A DNA stretch of 64,000 bases from Facklamia sp. 7083-14-GEN3 (GTDB lineage: Bacteria > Bacillota > Bacilli > Lactobacillales > Aerococcaceae): contig NZ_JANSGD010000003.1 of the NCBI RefSeq assembly GCF_024742075.1, positions 62,001-126,000 of the forward strand. The letters run 5' to 3'. Position numbers and translations under genes: made by a program. This document shows, piece by piece, positions 1-6,614 of the stretch. Numbering within the stretch: position 1 is the first letter of the stretch; every line of letters begins with the position of its first letter. The notes under the pieces were generated by a model. That model ran no database searches. It was not told the DNA's origin and worked only from the letters and a program-made list of their open reading frames with translations.

Positions 1-76
1 ATAAAATCTTGTCGCTATGTATTTTAATTGGAAGCAGAATTGCAATTAAGTATAAATTTATCAATGGAAGTCTATT

Positions 77-540
77 ATGAAAAAATCAATTTTTTATTAT
101 CGAGTATTTTTGTATTGTAGGCTTGTGGGAATTCAAACAATCTTAATGATAATGAAACTACTGAGGAACCGGTTGAAGTAACTACAACCATTGAGATGAA
201 GGATATGGAATCTAAAGCAAAAGAACTCTTTGGAGATGATATTCGTTTTGAAATAAACGAAGAAGTCTCAACTAATGAAATTGCTGAACCTCACACAGAG
301 TATAGAATTACGTTGACGGATTTTTCTATCGCAGAAGCAAACGATCGCATTAATAGTGATCAAAGAACTGAAGAGGATCAAGATAAAATACGTGACCTCC
401 GAGAAAAGACTAAAGAATTAGCACAAGACTTAGACAATAATTTATATGCAATTGTTACTGATTACATTATTGAAGTTGATACAATTTACCTATTGGCATA
501 TAGCCAGAAAAATAATGATATTATTCCAATTGAAGAATAA
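77..540 (+). pseudogene. Decayed lipoprotein gene (frameshift plus in-frame stop in signal peptide)
   Basis: The readable part from ATG 196 encodes a 114-aa acidic, hydrophilic protein without signal peptide or good ribosome binding site. Reading upstream in the same frame gives FLLSSIFVL, a TAG stop at 118-120, then ACGNSNN, which is a typical lipobox broken exactly before Ala-Cys. The natural start is ATG 77, preceded by GGAAG at 66-70, but it lies in another frame; one extra A in the A6 run at 80-85 would join MKK to INFLLSSIFVL. I infer a lipoprotein inactivated by one slippage event and one nonsense change. The mature part starts with a Glu/Thr-rich linker like those of other secreted proteins in this window. 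No known family was recognised. Readthrough or an internal start at 196 would give only a cytoplasmic remnant. Confidence 0.6.
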
Positions 541-588
541 AAAACAGCCACAACTAATCCCTAGCAAGGAATCAATCGTGACTGTTTG
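541..588 (-). terminator. Long hairpin, well paired only in minus-strand RNA
   Basis: Arms at about 542-561 and 568-587 form roughly 20 pairs in the minus-strand transcript if G-U wobbles are allowed, followed by U6. In plus-strand RNA the same positions are A-C mismatches. This marks it as a terminator for a leftward transcript, yet no minus-strand gene is seen at 588-900, so it may be a relic of a lost gene or element end. Confidence 0.45.
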
Positions 589-914
589 ATAAATAGAAAA
601 GATTACCTTAAAAGAAATCTTTTCATGTATATTATATCATTTAATGATACAAACTTTCATCTCAATACAAGTTAAAACTTTACTTTTTAGAAGTATACCT
701 ATTATATGTAAAGCCGCTATATGTAAATATCGATTCTAAGCTCATTTCAGGATTAATTATGAATGGGTATAGTATGCTAAATGAGGTTAGAAGTTAAAAA
801 TTTCCCACTTTCAATATAGAAGTGAAGAATTTTTTGGTAATTAATTTAAAAAATTATTGTTCTGGATTTAACTAAAGTATATACTTTATGCATCATAAAT
901 GAGGAGGAAGATGC
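588..914. other. Intergenic region, 327 bp
   Basis: No credible coding region is seen. It contains a direct repeat of TATATGTAAA at 703-712 and 718-727, and otherwise AT-rich sequence leading to the strong ribosome binding site of the next gene. It probably carries that gene's promoter, but no clear -35/-10 pair was identified. Confidence 0.4.
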
Positions 915-1154
915 ATGAAGTTCAAAGAAGATGTCAAAGATCTTATTAGACTATGTATCAAATTTCCAAATGACCACAAGAAGTGCCTTAGCGATGAACT
1001 ATCATTACTTGAAGATATAGATTTAATCGATGAAATATATATTAGCGATTGTTTAAAAGAAATGATCGATGAAGGTAGATTAAAGTCTAAAAATACTTCA
1101 ATCAATAGAAATACCATTATCTCAATCAAAGATGTTGAATTGTTAAAGAAATAA
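915..1154 (+). CDS. Hypothetical 79-aa protein
   Basis: The start ATG 915 is preceded by GAGGAGG, an excellent ribosome binding site. The product is small, charged and probably helical, with no signal peptide or membrane segment and no family I recognise. It lies 55 bp upstream of a YolD-like gene in the same direction and may be co-transcribed with it. Such small partners are common in plasmid and island regions, but no function can be assigned. Confidence 0.6.
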   Translation: MKFKEDVKDLIRLCIKFPNDHKKCLSDELSLLEDIDLIDEIYISDCLKEMIDEGRLKSKNTSINRNTIISIKDVELLKK

Positions 1155-1209
1155 CTATTTTACATTAAGAACATTTGTTCGTATAATTAACCTTAAAGGA
1201 AGTGATTAT

Positions 1210-1578
1210 ATGGGGGTAGACCGTTCTTACTTAAAGTCCAAAGCAGCAAGGGAGTATCAAGATAGGAAGATGGCCAAGTGGATGGGTTTCTTTTTATCTG
1301 AGCATACTGCAACTCTTAATAAAGAGTACAACAATGGTCAAGCAATATACCAAAGACAAAGTTCTCAAGAAAAGATGATGTTGTTGAGCCAAGCGTTTAC
1401 TCAAAAGTTAGAAATAATATTTACCTACATTGACTCTAAAAAGAAAACTTCATTCATTGAGGGAGTCATTGATATTTTTGAGTTCGATAAAATAGGAGTT
1501 AAAGCAGAAGGAGCTTATCTATTTATTGAAATGGATGATTTTATAAGAATAGATCTTAAGAAACGAAATTTTGTTTAA
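1210..1578 (+). CDS. YolD-like family protein
   Basis: The N-terminal third has the pattern R..KWMGFFLSEHT..L, typical of YolD-like proteins, where an Arg/Lys-Trp segment precedes (M/L)LPEH. The rest is a small beta-rich domain ending in an I.ID motif, and 122 aa fits the family. YolD-like genes usually sit next to a Y-family polymerase gene (UvrX/UmuC type) on mobile elements and prophages. No polymerase is present here, so the gene may be a relic or act alone. The start is supported by AAAGGAAGTG about 8 nt upstream. Family identification is by motif; the molecular role of the family is not established. Confidence 0.7.
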   Translation: MGVDRSYLKSKAAREYQDRKMAKWMGFFLSEHTATLNKEYNNGQAIYQRQSSQEKMMLLSQAFTQKLEIIFTYIDSKKKTSFIEGVIDIFEFDKIGVKAEGAYLFIEMDDFIRIDLKKRNFV

Positions 1579-1580
1579 TT

Positions 1581-1626
1581 ACTCAATAAAGTTATCGAGT
1601 AATAATTTATAAGCGTATGTTATAAT
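1581..1626 (+). promoter_or_regulatory. Palindrome and extended -10 promoter of the ImmA-FRG operon
   Basis: ACTCAATAAAGTTATCGAGT at 1581-1600 is an inverted repeat with one mismatched pair. It is followed by TGTTATAAT at 1618-1626, an extended -10 box. The palindrome overlaps the expected -35 region, so it could be an operator; it could also be a weak terminator for the YolD-like gene, but no U-tract follows directly. Confidence 0.5.
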
Positions 1627-1658
1627 ATGTATGAATAAAAAAATGAGGAGGGAATACT

Positions 1659-2222
1659 ATGAAATATGAAGAATTGTATGACAGTAGCTTTTTAAGTAAT
1701 TTTGACGAAGTATACTTAAATGAAATTAAGAACTTAACTTTAGAAATAGAGGACGAAGATTACCAAATCGACTTAATTAAAATTTCTGATATTCTTGGCA
1801 TAAATATTGAATATAAAATATTCTCTCACTCAGGTATGTACGACCCTTCTGAGAATATTATTTATTTAAATGAGCTTGAGCCAGAGTTCCGACAAAGATT
1901 TACTTTAGCACATGAATTAGGACATGCTGTATTGGGCCACAATATTTCATACAGAACAGAGTTGCCGGAATACATTAGTATAATTGAAAAAATGAATGAA
2001 ACTAATGCAAATAAATTTGCAGCCGAACTCTTATTGCCTAAAAGATTAGTTGTACTTGCTCTGTATCACGCATACGAAATATTAGAATACAATGAAAATG
2101 AAGAAGTTTCAGAAAATCAAGTGAATGAAATAGTATACGTTACAGCTAGACTATTAAATGTATCGGAACAATCATTAAGGTTTCGGTTCAATAATCTTTC
2201 ATTGTTCTCGGAGGCGATATAA
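1659..2222 (+). CDS. ImmA/IrrE family metallo-endopeptidase
   Basis: This 187-aa protein carries the zinc-peptidase motif HELGH at residues 85-89 and a downstream glutamate in the segment NANKFAAELLLP, as in peptidase family M78. Known members cleave HTH repressors (ImmA on ImmR, IrrE/PprI on DdrO), and many act in toxin-antitoxin or mobile-element switches. Here there is no fused or adjacent XRE domain; the partner is instead the FRG-domain gene that starts on the base after this stop codon. A GAGGAGG ribosome binding site precedes ATG 1659. The neighbour may be its substrate or co-effector, which is inference. Confidence 0.88.
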   Translation: MKYEELYDSSFLSNFDEVYLNEIKNLTLEIEDEDYQIDLIKISDILGINIEYKIFSHSGMYDPSENIIYLNELEPEFRQRFTLAHELGHAVLGHNISYRTELPEYISIIEKMNETNANKFAAELLLPKRLVVLALYHAYEILEYNENEEVSENQVNEIVYVTARLLNVSEQSLRFRFNNLSLFSEAI

Positions 2223-3347
2223 TTGAAATTCAATCTATATGATGAAGTTGAAACGAGATGTGACAAGATAGATTTATATAATAATTATGAAATAGATATT
2301 ACATTGTTATTAGAAATCGATAATACAAGTGAATTAAGTAGACCTTATAGAATATCTAAAATCGAGTTTAAATCAGATATTCATGAATCACCACTATATA
2401 AAGATTTAGATACATTTATAAAAAAATTAAATGTACAAATCCAAGAAATTAATAATGAAAGTTCGAAGAGTTGGCAGGTGTTTTATTTATACAAAGAAAT
2501 ATTCCAGTTTATACAAAACAAATATAAATTTAATTATTTCAGGGGACAAAGAAAGGATTGGAAATTACTACCCGGTATCCTTAGAAAAGAAACCTCAAGT
2601 GAATTCAGGCACGAATTTGAAAGAATATATAAGAAGGTTTCAGAAGATTTTCCAGAAAAAGTAGAATATATTCCTTTCAAAAAAAATATGGAGATTACTT
2701 CTTTTAGCGAAAGAGTAAAACAGCTATCAATGTTGCAACATTATGGATTCAACACTAGTTTAATTGATTTGACAGAGAATCCATATATAGCTATGCTTTT
2801 CATGATTTCTGGATCAAATAGGGATGAACTGGATGATCCTGTTATAGATTGCTTTTCAATTAACGAAGAACATAAAATGAATAATTTGTTTGTAACTGTT
2901 AAAAAGGATAGTAGTAATCAACGAATTATTGCTCAAAAGGGAGCTTTTTTGTGTTTTGATAACTTATCAGATATAGCTGAAAGCTCCATACAAAAAATAA
3001 ATAGAATACGTATAAAAATAAATATTGAGAATAAAGAAGATGAAATATTTTCTAAGTATGAAGAATTAAAAACAAAAATAACAGAAAATGAAAATGGGTT
3101 AAATACTGGCTTTAAAAATCATATGATTAAAAATATCCATATATTTGGTCAAAATCGTAGTGAATTGAATAAAGAATTCAATCGTAAAAGGATGGATGCG
3201 TTTAGATATATAAAAACAGAGCTGGGTAGAAAATTGGAAGAATTTCATTATTATGAAAAAGACTTATTTCCAGATTTTGAACAATACATAAAATATACAA
3301 TGGAGAACTATGAAAATAGTAATAAGCTTCAAGTTTCTGAAACATAA
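2223..3347 (+). CDS. FRG domain-containing protein
   Basis: The start is TTG 2223, directly abutting the TAA of the ImmA/IrrE gene, with GGAGG at 2210-2214 inside that gene, so translation is coupled. The 374-aa product has the FRG domain at about residues 100-250: FRGQRKDWKLLPGILRK, then LQHYGFNTSLIDLTENP, then QKGAFLCF. This is the usual order of Phe-Arg-Gly, Gln-His-(Tyr)-Gly-x-x-T-x-L-(I/L)-D and Q.G motifs. No membrane segment or signal peptide is seen. FRG proteins are widespread near mobile elements and are proposed to act in toxin or defence modules, but their biochemistry is not settled to my knowledge. The ImmA-FRG coupling suggests a two-gene effector/regulator cassette. Confidence 0.85.
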   Translation: MKFNLYDEVETRCDKIDLYNNYEIDITLLLEIDNTSELSRPYRISKIEFKSDIHESPLYKDLDTFIKKLNVQIQEINNESSKSWQVFYLYKEIFQFIQNKYKFNYFRGQRKDWKLLPGILRKETSSEFRHEFERIYKKVSEDFPEKVEYIPFKKNMEITSFSERVKQLSMLQHYGFNTSLIDLTENPYIAMLFMISGSNRDELDDPVIDCFSINEEHKMNNLFVTVKKDSSNQRIIAQKGAFLCFDNLSDIAESSIQKINRIRIKINIENKEDEIFSKYEELKTKITENENGLNTGFKNHMIKNIHIFGQNRSELNKEFNRKRMDAFRYIKTELGRKLEEFHYYEKDLFPDFEQYIKYTMENYENSNKLQVSET

Positions 3348-3420
3348 CAAAGATTAATTATGAAAGTGTAATTCAATGATTCAAATCACAATCACAGGGC
3401 AACGTACTAAGTTAATTTGT

Positions 3421-3540
3421 GGCTAACTTTCACTAAAATATTAGTTAATTTAGTTAAATGGCTAACTTTTTAGAAAATGTTAGTTAATACTAGATAAATA
3501 CTTTTACTAAAATGCCGTAAAAGTAATGTTTGGCTAACAC
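3421..3540. repeat. Cluster of GGCTAAC / TTAGTTAA repeats, candidate integrase arm sites
   Basis: GGCTAACTTT occurs at 3421-3430 and 3460-3469, and GGCTAACAC at 3532-3540. TTAGTTAAT-type copies occur at 3441-3449 and 3480-3488, with a related copy near 3449-3458. Short repeats just inside one end of an element, next to a core attachment site, are typical of arm-type binding sites for tyrosine recombinases. The core candidate lies only 30 bp further on. Confidence 0.5.
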
Positions 3541-3569
3541 TAACAACTCCAGATAAATCAAAAACTAAC

Positions 3570-3623
3570 AAACCAGGTCTTAAGAAAGCTCGTAAAGCTT
3601 CCCAATTTTTAAAACGTTATTAG
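3570..3623 (+). other. Displaced rpsI 3' end: candidate attachment site (att core) of an integrated island
   Basis: This stretch reads KPGLKKARKASQFLKRY followed by a stop. Ribosomal protein S9 ends in nearly the same residues, normally ...GLKKARK(A/P)xQFSKR. No S9 gene precedes it in the window; the frame upstream is unrelated. The best explanation is a genomic island inserted by site-specific recombination into the 3' end of rpsI, leaving the displaced original end here. Insertions of integrative elements at the rpsI 3' end are known in streptococci. The intact rpsI copy should then lie left of the window. Confidence 0.7.
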
Positions 3624-3717
3624 GGAAGTCATTACGAACTTGTTCGCTTATAAATGTGCTATGGGACGGAGATTCCGCAGGAATCGAGTACCAATCATTC
3701 TTACATCAATTATTTAA

Positions 3718-3750
3718 GACACTTTCCTTTGTTGGAAGGTGTCTTTTTTT
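3718..3750 (+). terminator. Rho-independent terminator (possibly the original rpsI terminator)
   Basis: GACACTTTCC pairs with GGAAGGTGTC across a TTTGTT loop, followed by T7. No gene ends just upstream except the rpsI fragment, so it may be the terminator of the ancestral rpsI transcript. A near copy lies at 5697-5725; the shared sequence spans 3703-3749 and 5681-5725. A GATTCC-GCA-GGAATC palindrome lies upstream at 3671-3685. Confidence 0.8.
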
Positions 3751-3927
3751 GTGCTTAAGGGTTTGTGATTTTCGCTAATACGCTTAAGCATATTGTTATG
3801 ATTGTAAGCGTTTGATATGATAAACAGAGCTTCTGATTTTTGAATAGGTATTCGTAGAATGAGATATCTATTTTAGAGTTATGGACGATGATAAAGGGAT
3901 AGATTACATTAAATGTGAGGATACCAT

Positions 3928-5181
3928 ATGAAAAAAATTTTAAGCAATAAGTTATATTTGAAGCTTCTGATTTCAGATCTTATATCAAATTTTGGCGATA
4001 CACTATATTTTATCGCTCTAATGACCTATGTGACTGAGATTAAGAATAGTAATTTAGCCATCTCAATCGTAACTGTTTCAGAGAGTCTACCTATTTTATT
4101 CACAGTATTTTTTGGTATGATTGCGGATAAAACACTTAATAAAGTGGAGATGATTATCAAAACGTTATGGATACGGGTTATTTTATACCTATTAGTCGCT
4201 ATAGCCATGAATTTTAGGGCATCCATTATCGTAGTGATAGTTGCTAGTGTGATTAACCTTATTTCAGATACATTGGGGCAGTTTGAAAATGGTCTTTTTT
4301 ATCCTATTTCCAATCGAATAGTGAAAAAATCAGATAGGGAAGAAACCATGGCATTTAAACAAACAATAACCTCCACTATGAACATTATCAATCAGTCATT
4401 AGGGGCGTTTTTAATCACTATTTTTAGTTTTTTCCACTTAGCTATTATAAATTCAATGACCTTTGCTGCTAGTCTTATAATCATGCTCTGCCTAAAAAAC
4501 CAGATTAATAAATACTACCAAGAAAAAACTTCTTCTGATAAGGTGTCACCCATTGATTTTAGAGCTGCATTTTCTGATATTAGTTCAAACCTTAGACTCG
4601 CTATTAAGCATCTATTTAGAATCAATAATATGCGAACGACTCTACTAGTTATCCCAATCCTTAATGGAAGTTTAGCGATCCTGATACCTCTAGTTGTAGT
4701 TAATCTTTCTAAAGGAACCGCACTGACTATTATCAATTCTGCCACAACCATTTCATTATTGGGAATTAGTACTGTTTCTGGGGGAATTTTAGGGGGAGCT
4801 TTGATTTTAATTAGTAATAAATTTAAGCAACTTTCTATCGCTAGCTTACTACAGATGAATTTATTGACAATTTTGCTTTCATTTATCGCATTTTACTACC
4901 AAAATATTTATTTGATAATATTTGGTTCATTTCTTTCAAGTATATTTGTTAGTGCGCTAAATCCCAAAATGGGGGCTATTATATTTAATAATATTGATGA
5001 GAAGAAATTAGCCACCACATTTGGAGGTATGGTTACTTACTTTCAGCTTGGTGAAGTCGTATCGCGATTGATGTTTTCTGCATTAGTAATTTATTTATCA
5101 TATAATTCCATTGCAGTCATTTATATGATCATAATTTTAACAGCCTTCATCTATACTTTTAGTAAAGTTCAAAATCATTAA
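3928..5181 (+). CDS. MFS transporter (exporter-like)
   Basis: The 417-aa product has about 11-12 hydrophobic segments spread along its length. It starts with a short cytoplasmic leader and SNFGDTLYFIALMTYV, and has a loop ADKTLNKVEMIIKT after helix 2 that resembles the MFS motif A region. The overall layout resembles DHA3/MefA-type drug exporters. Two six-helix halves are separated by a hydrophilic loop near residues 190-225. The substrate cannot be deduced. A GTGAGGA sequence lies about 8 nt before the ATG. The gene is flanked by two copies of a terminator-containing repeat (3703-3749, 5681-5725), which suggests it moved in as cargo or by local duplication. Confidence 0.8.
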   Translation: MKKILSNKLYLKLLISDLISNFGDTLYFIALMTYVTEIKNSNLAISIVTVSESLPILFTVFFGMIADKTLNKVEMIIKTLWIRVILYLLVAIAMNFRASIIVVIVASVINLISDTLGQFENGLFYPISNRIVKKSDREETMAFKQTITSTMNIINQSLGAFLITIFSFFHLAIINSMTFAASLIIMLCLKNQINKYYQEKTSSDKVSPIDFRAAFSDISSNLRLAIKHLFRINNMRTTLLVIPILNGSLAILIPLVVVNLSKGTALTIINSATTISLLGISTVSGGILGGALILISNKFKQLSIASLLQMNLLTILLSFIAFYYQNIYLIIFGSFLSSIFVSALNPKMGAIIFNNIDEKKLATTFGGMVTYFQLGEVVSRLMFSALVIYLSYNSIAVIYMIIILTAFIYTFSKVQNH

Positions 5182-5260
5182 GAAATATATGGAATAAAGA
5201 ATTTTTACTTGTATAAAACGAGTGCTACTTTTTGTCAATATTATCCCTATTAGTTTACTT

Positions 5261-5620
5261 CTAATATCTTTGCTCATCTAATTTAATAATAGTATCTTTT
5301 TTTATTTCTCTTCTTAGTTCTTTTAAAAAATCAGAGAATTCTACTCTTGCATCAGCATAAGTGAGGTTAAAAGTTTTTTCTTTTTCAGTCCATTTACTTA
5401 AATCTGACAGATTGTGTTGTATGAGTGCTTCCAAGCTGTCAATAGCTTTATAAACCTTTGCTTCAGGCGTTTCCATTTTTTCCATTTCTTGATACAGTTC
5501 AAACATTAATTTTGTGTTTTTTGATGGGAAGCTTTTAACCCATTCGTTTAATAGTTCTTTCTCAGATTGATCATCAAACTTAGTTTTGTCAAAGGTTGGT
5601 ATATCACCGGTAAAGCATTT
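5261..5620 (-). pseudogene. 5'-truncated HD-domain hydrolase (YfbR/HDDC2-like) remnant
   Basis: Read leftward from 5620 the frame gives CFTGDIPTFDKTKFDDQS, then a region with EMEKMETPEAKVYKAIDSLE, LIQHNLSDLSKW and further C-terminal sequence. This matches the second half of HD_3-type phosphohydrolases, which contain a GDIP segment and a conserved TPEAK...A.D.LEA.IQHN region. A TAA lies in frame just before Cys (5621-5623), and the N-terminal metal-binding HD motifs are missing. A short stretch KTSLENTLYLIE in another minus frame at about 5625-5665 could be part of the lost N-terminus, which would imply an internal deletion. ATG 5506 could restart an 81-aa fragment, but it would lack the active site. 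Confidence 0.72.
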
Positions 5621-5696
5621 TTATTCAATTAAATATAAAGTATTTTCAAGAGATGTCTTAATATTATACGACACTATATAACATCAACTATTCTAG

Positions 5697-5725
5697 ACAC
5701 TTTCTTTGATTGGAAGGTGTTTTTT
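5697..5725 (+). terminator. Rho-independent terminator, near copy of the one at 3718
   Basis: ACACTTTC pairs with GGAAGGTGT across a short loop, followed by T6. From 5681 to 5725 the sequence is nearly identical to 3703-3749. No plus-strand gene ends shortly upstream, so this copy seems to have been duplicated rather than to serve a resident gene. Confidence 0.7.
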
Positions 5726-5831
5726 GTTTTGATCATCTTAATACTATCTCTAAATATTAGATAATGAAGAATTTTAAATGATTTTATAAACTTCCAATTT
5801 GTTATTAATATCACGCTGATGCAAAATATAG

Positions 5832-5845
5832 TTTGCATATGCAAA
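5832..5845. promoter_or_regulatory. Perfect palindrome upstream of XRE regulator, candidate operator
   Basis: TTTGCATATGCAAA is a perfect 14-bp palindrome about 40 bp before the start of the XRE-family gene, next to the AT-rich TATATATGCTATT promoter region. Its position fits autoregulation by that dimeric HTH protein. This is inferred from symmetry and position only. Confidence 0.5.
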
Positions 5846-5885
5846 TTATATATGCTATTGTTTTGTTGTGAAGGAGATGATAACT

Positions 5886-6095
5886 CTGAAAAATATAAAA
5901 ATAAAAATGGCTAGGTTGGAAAAAAATATGACTCAGCAAGAATTAGCAGATAAAATTGGAATCACAAGACAGACTATTGGATTAATTGAAACTGGAAATT
6001 ATAACCCCACCATAAAATTATGTTTAAAAATTTGTTATGCATTAAATAAGAGTTTGGATGAATTATTTTGGGAGGATAAGAATAATGAAGAATAA
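5886..6095 (+). CDS. Small XRE-family transcriptional regulator
   Basis: The product is a single helix-turn-helix domain: MTQQELADKIGITRQTIGLIE is followed by a typical third-helix and Leu-rich C-terminus ending LDELFW. It resembles YozG-type regulators of about 65-70 aa. The ribosome binding site AAGGAG at 5871-5876 fits best with a CTG start at 5886, giving MKNIKIKMARLE. GTG 5868 and ATG 5877 are in frame but overlap or abut the ribosome binding site. The stop overlaps the start of a membrane-protein gene by 11 bp, so the two form an operon. Such XRE/membrane pairs are common, and the regulator probably controls its own operon. Confidence 0.85.
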   Translation: MKNIKIKMARLEKNMTQQELADKIGITRQTIGLIETGNYNPTIKLCLKICYALNKSLDELFWEDKNNEE

Positions 6096-6534
6096 TATTT
6101 TAGATGAAAGAATTGAATTATCGAAGATAAGCATTAAAGCAAAGGCTTTTGACTTAGTGATTAAATTCTTATTTGTTTCAATGGTTGCAGATCTATTTAT
6201 CAACAAAGGCTCATGGATTCAAATCATTGATAAATTATCTATTATTTTCTTAATGTTGGCTTATGAAAGGATTGCTAACTTCTATAAGCGGAATTTTATT
6301 TCATTGCCTGAGTTACCAACGAGAACGATCAGATTGATTTCAACGATTTTATCGGCAATAGCGATTACTATACCTCTTTCTGTTAAAAATTTCTTGGAAT
6401 ATGGTGAGAAATATTCAGGTGTTTTGGATACCAGATTTATATGGATAGTTATAATATTCTTTATACAATTTTTGATATACTTTGGCGTATTATATTTTTT
6501 CCTAATTAAAGAAGATAAGTGGGAAATAATTTAA
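6085..6534 (+). CDS. Membrane protein of an XRE/membrane pair (DUF6773-like)
   Basis: GGGAGG at 6070-6075 supports ATG 6085, inside the end of the XRE gene. The 149-aa product has a charged N-terminus (MKNNILDERIELSK) and four predicted membrane helices near residues 25-45, 50-66, 84-102 and 118-142. The N-terminal layout resembles the DUF6773/DUF3796-type proteins that follow small XRE regulators in Firmicutes. The function of these proteins is unknown. Coupled translation suggests the regulator responds to, or controls, this membrane protein. Confidence 0.75.
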   Translation: MKNNILDERIELSKISIKAKAFDLVIKFLFVSMVADLFINKGSWIQIIDKLSIIFLMLAYERIANFYKRNFISLPELPTRTIRLISTILSAIAITIPLSVKNFLEYGEKYSGVLDTRFIWIVIIFFIQFLIYFGVLYFFLIKEDKWEII

Positions 6535-6555
6535 AGTATAGTCCGTATATGTTTC

Positions 6556-6576
6556 AACTTCTTTAAGAAAGAAGTT
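6556..6576. other. Short hairpin between membrane-protein gene and mepB-like gene
   Basis: AACTTCTTT and AAAGAAGTT are perfect arms around a 3-base loop. No T-tract follows, so it is not a classic terminator; it may be an operator or mRNA structure. Confidence 0.35.
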
Positions 6577-6614
6577 AAGAAAAGGAAAGGGATCTAACTA
6601 TCAAATCAAAAGAA

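Noticed and set aside
893-1129. 78-codon minus-strand frame opposite the 79-aa gene
   Set aside because: The plus-strand gene has an excellent ribosome binding site. The minus frame has Ile/Ser/Phe-rich composition typical of an antisense shadow.
3661-3700. Sequence resembling the 3' end of a tmRNA or tRNA (GGAGATTCC...GAGTACCA)
   Set aside because: No T-arm GGTTCGA pattern, acceptor partner or tmRNA tag region is present. GATTCC-GCA-GGAATC is only a short palindrome.
3803-3816. TGTAAGCGTTTGAT before the MFS gene as a cre site
   Set aside because: Only 11 of 14 positions match, and the conserved terminal CA is missing.
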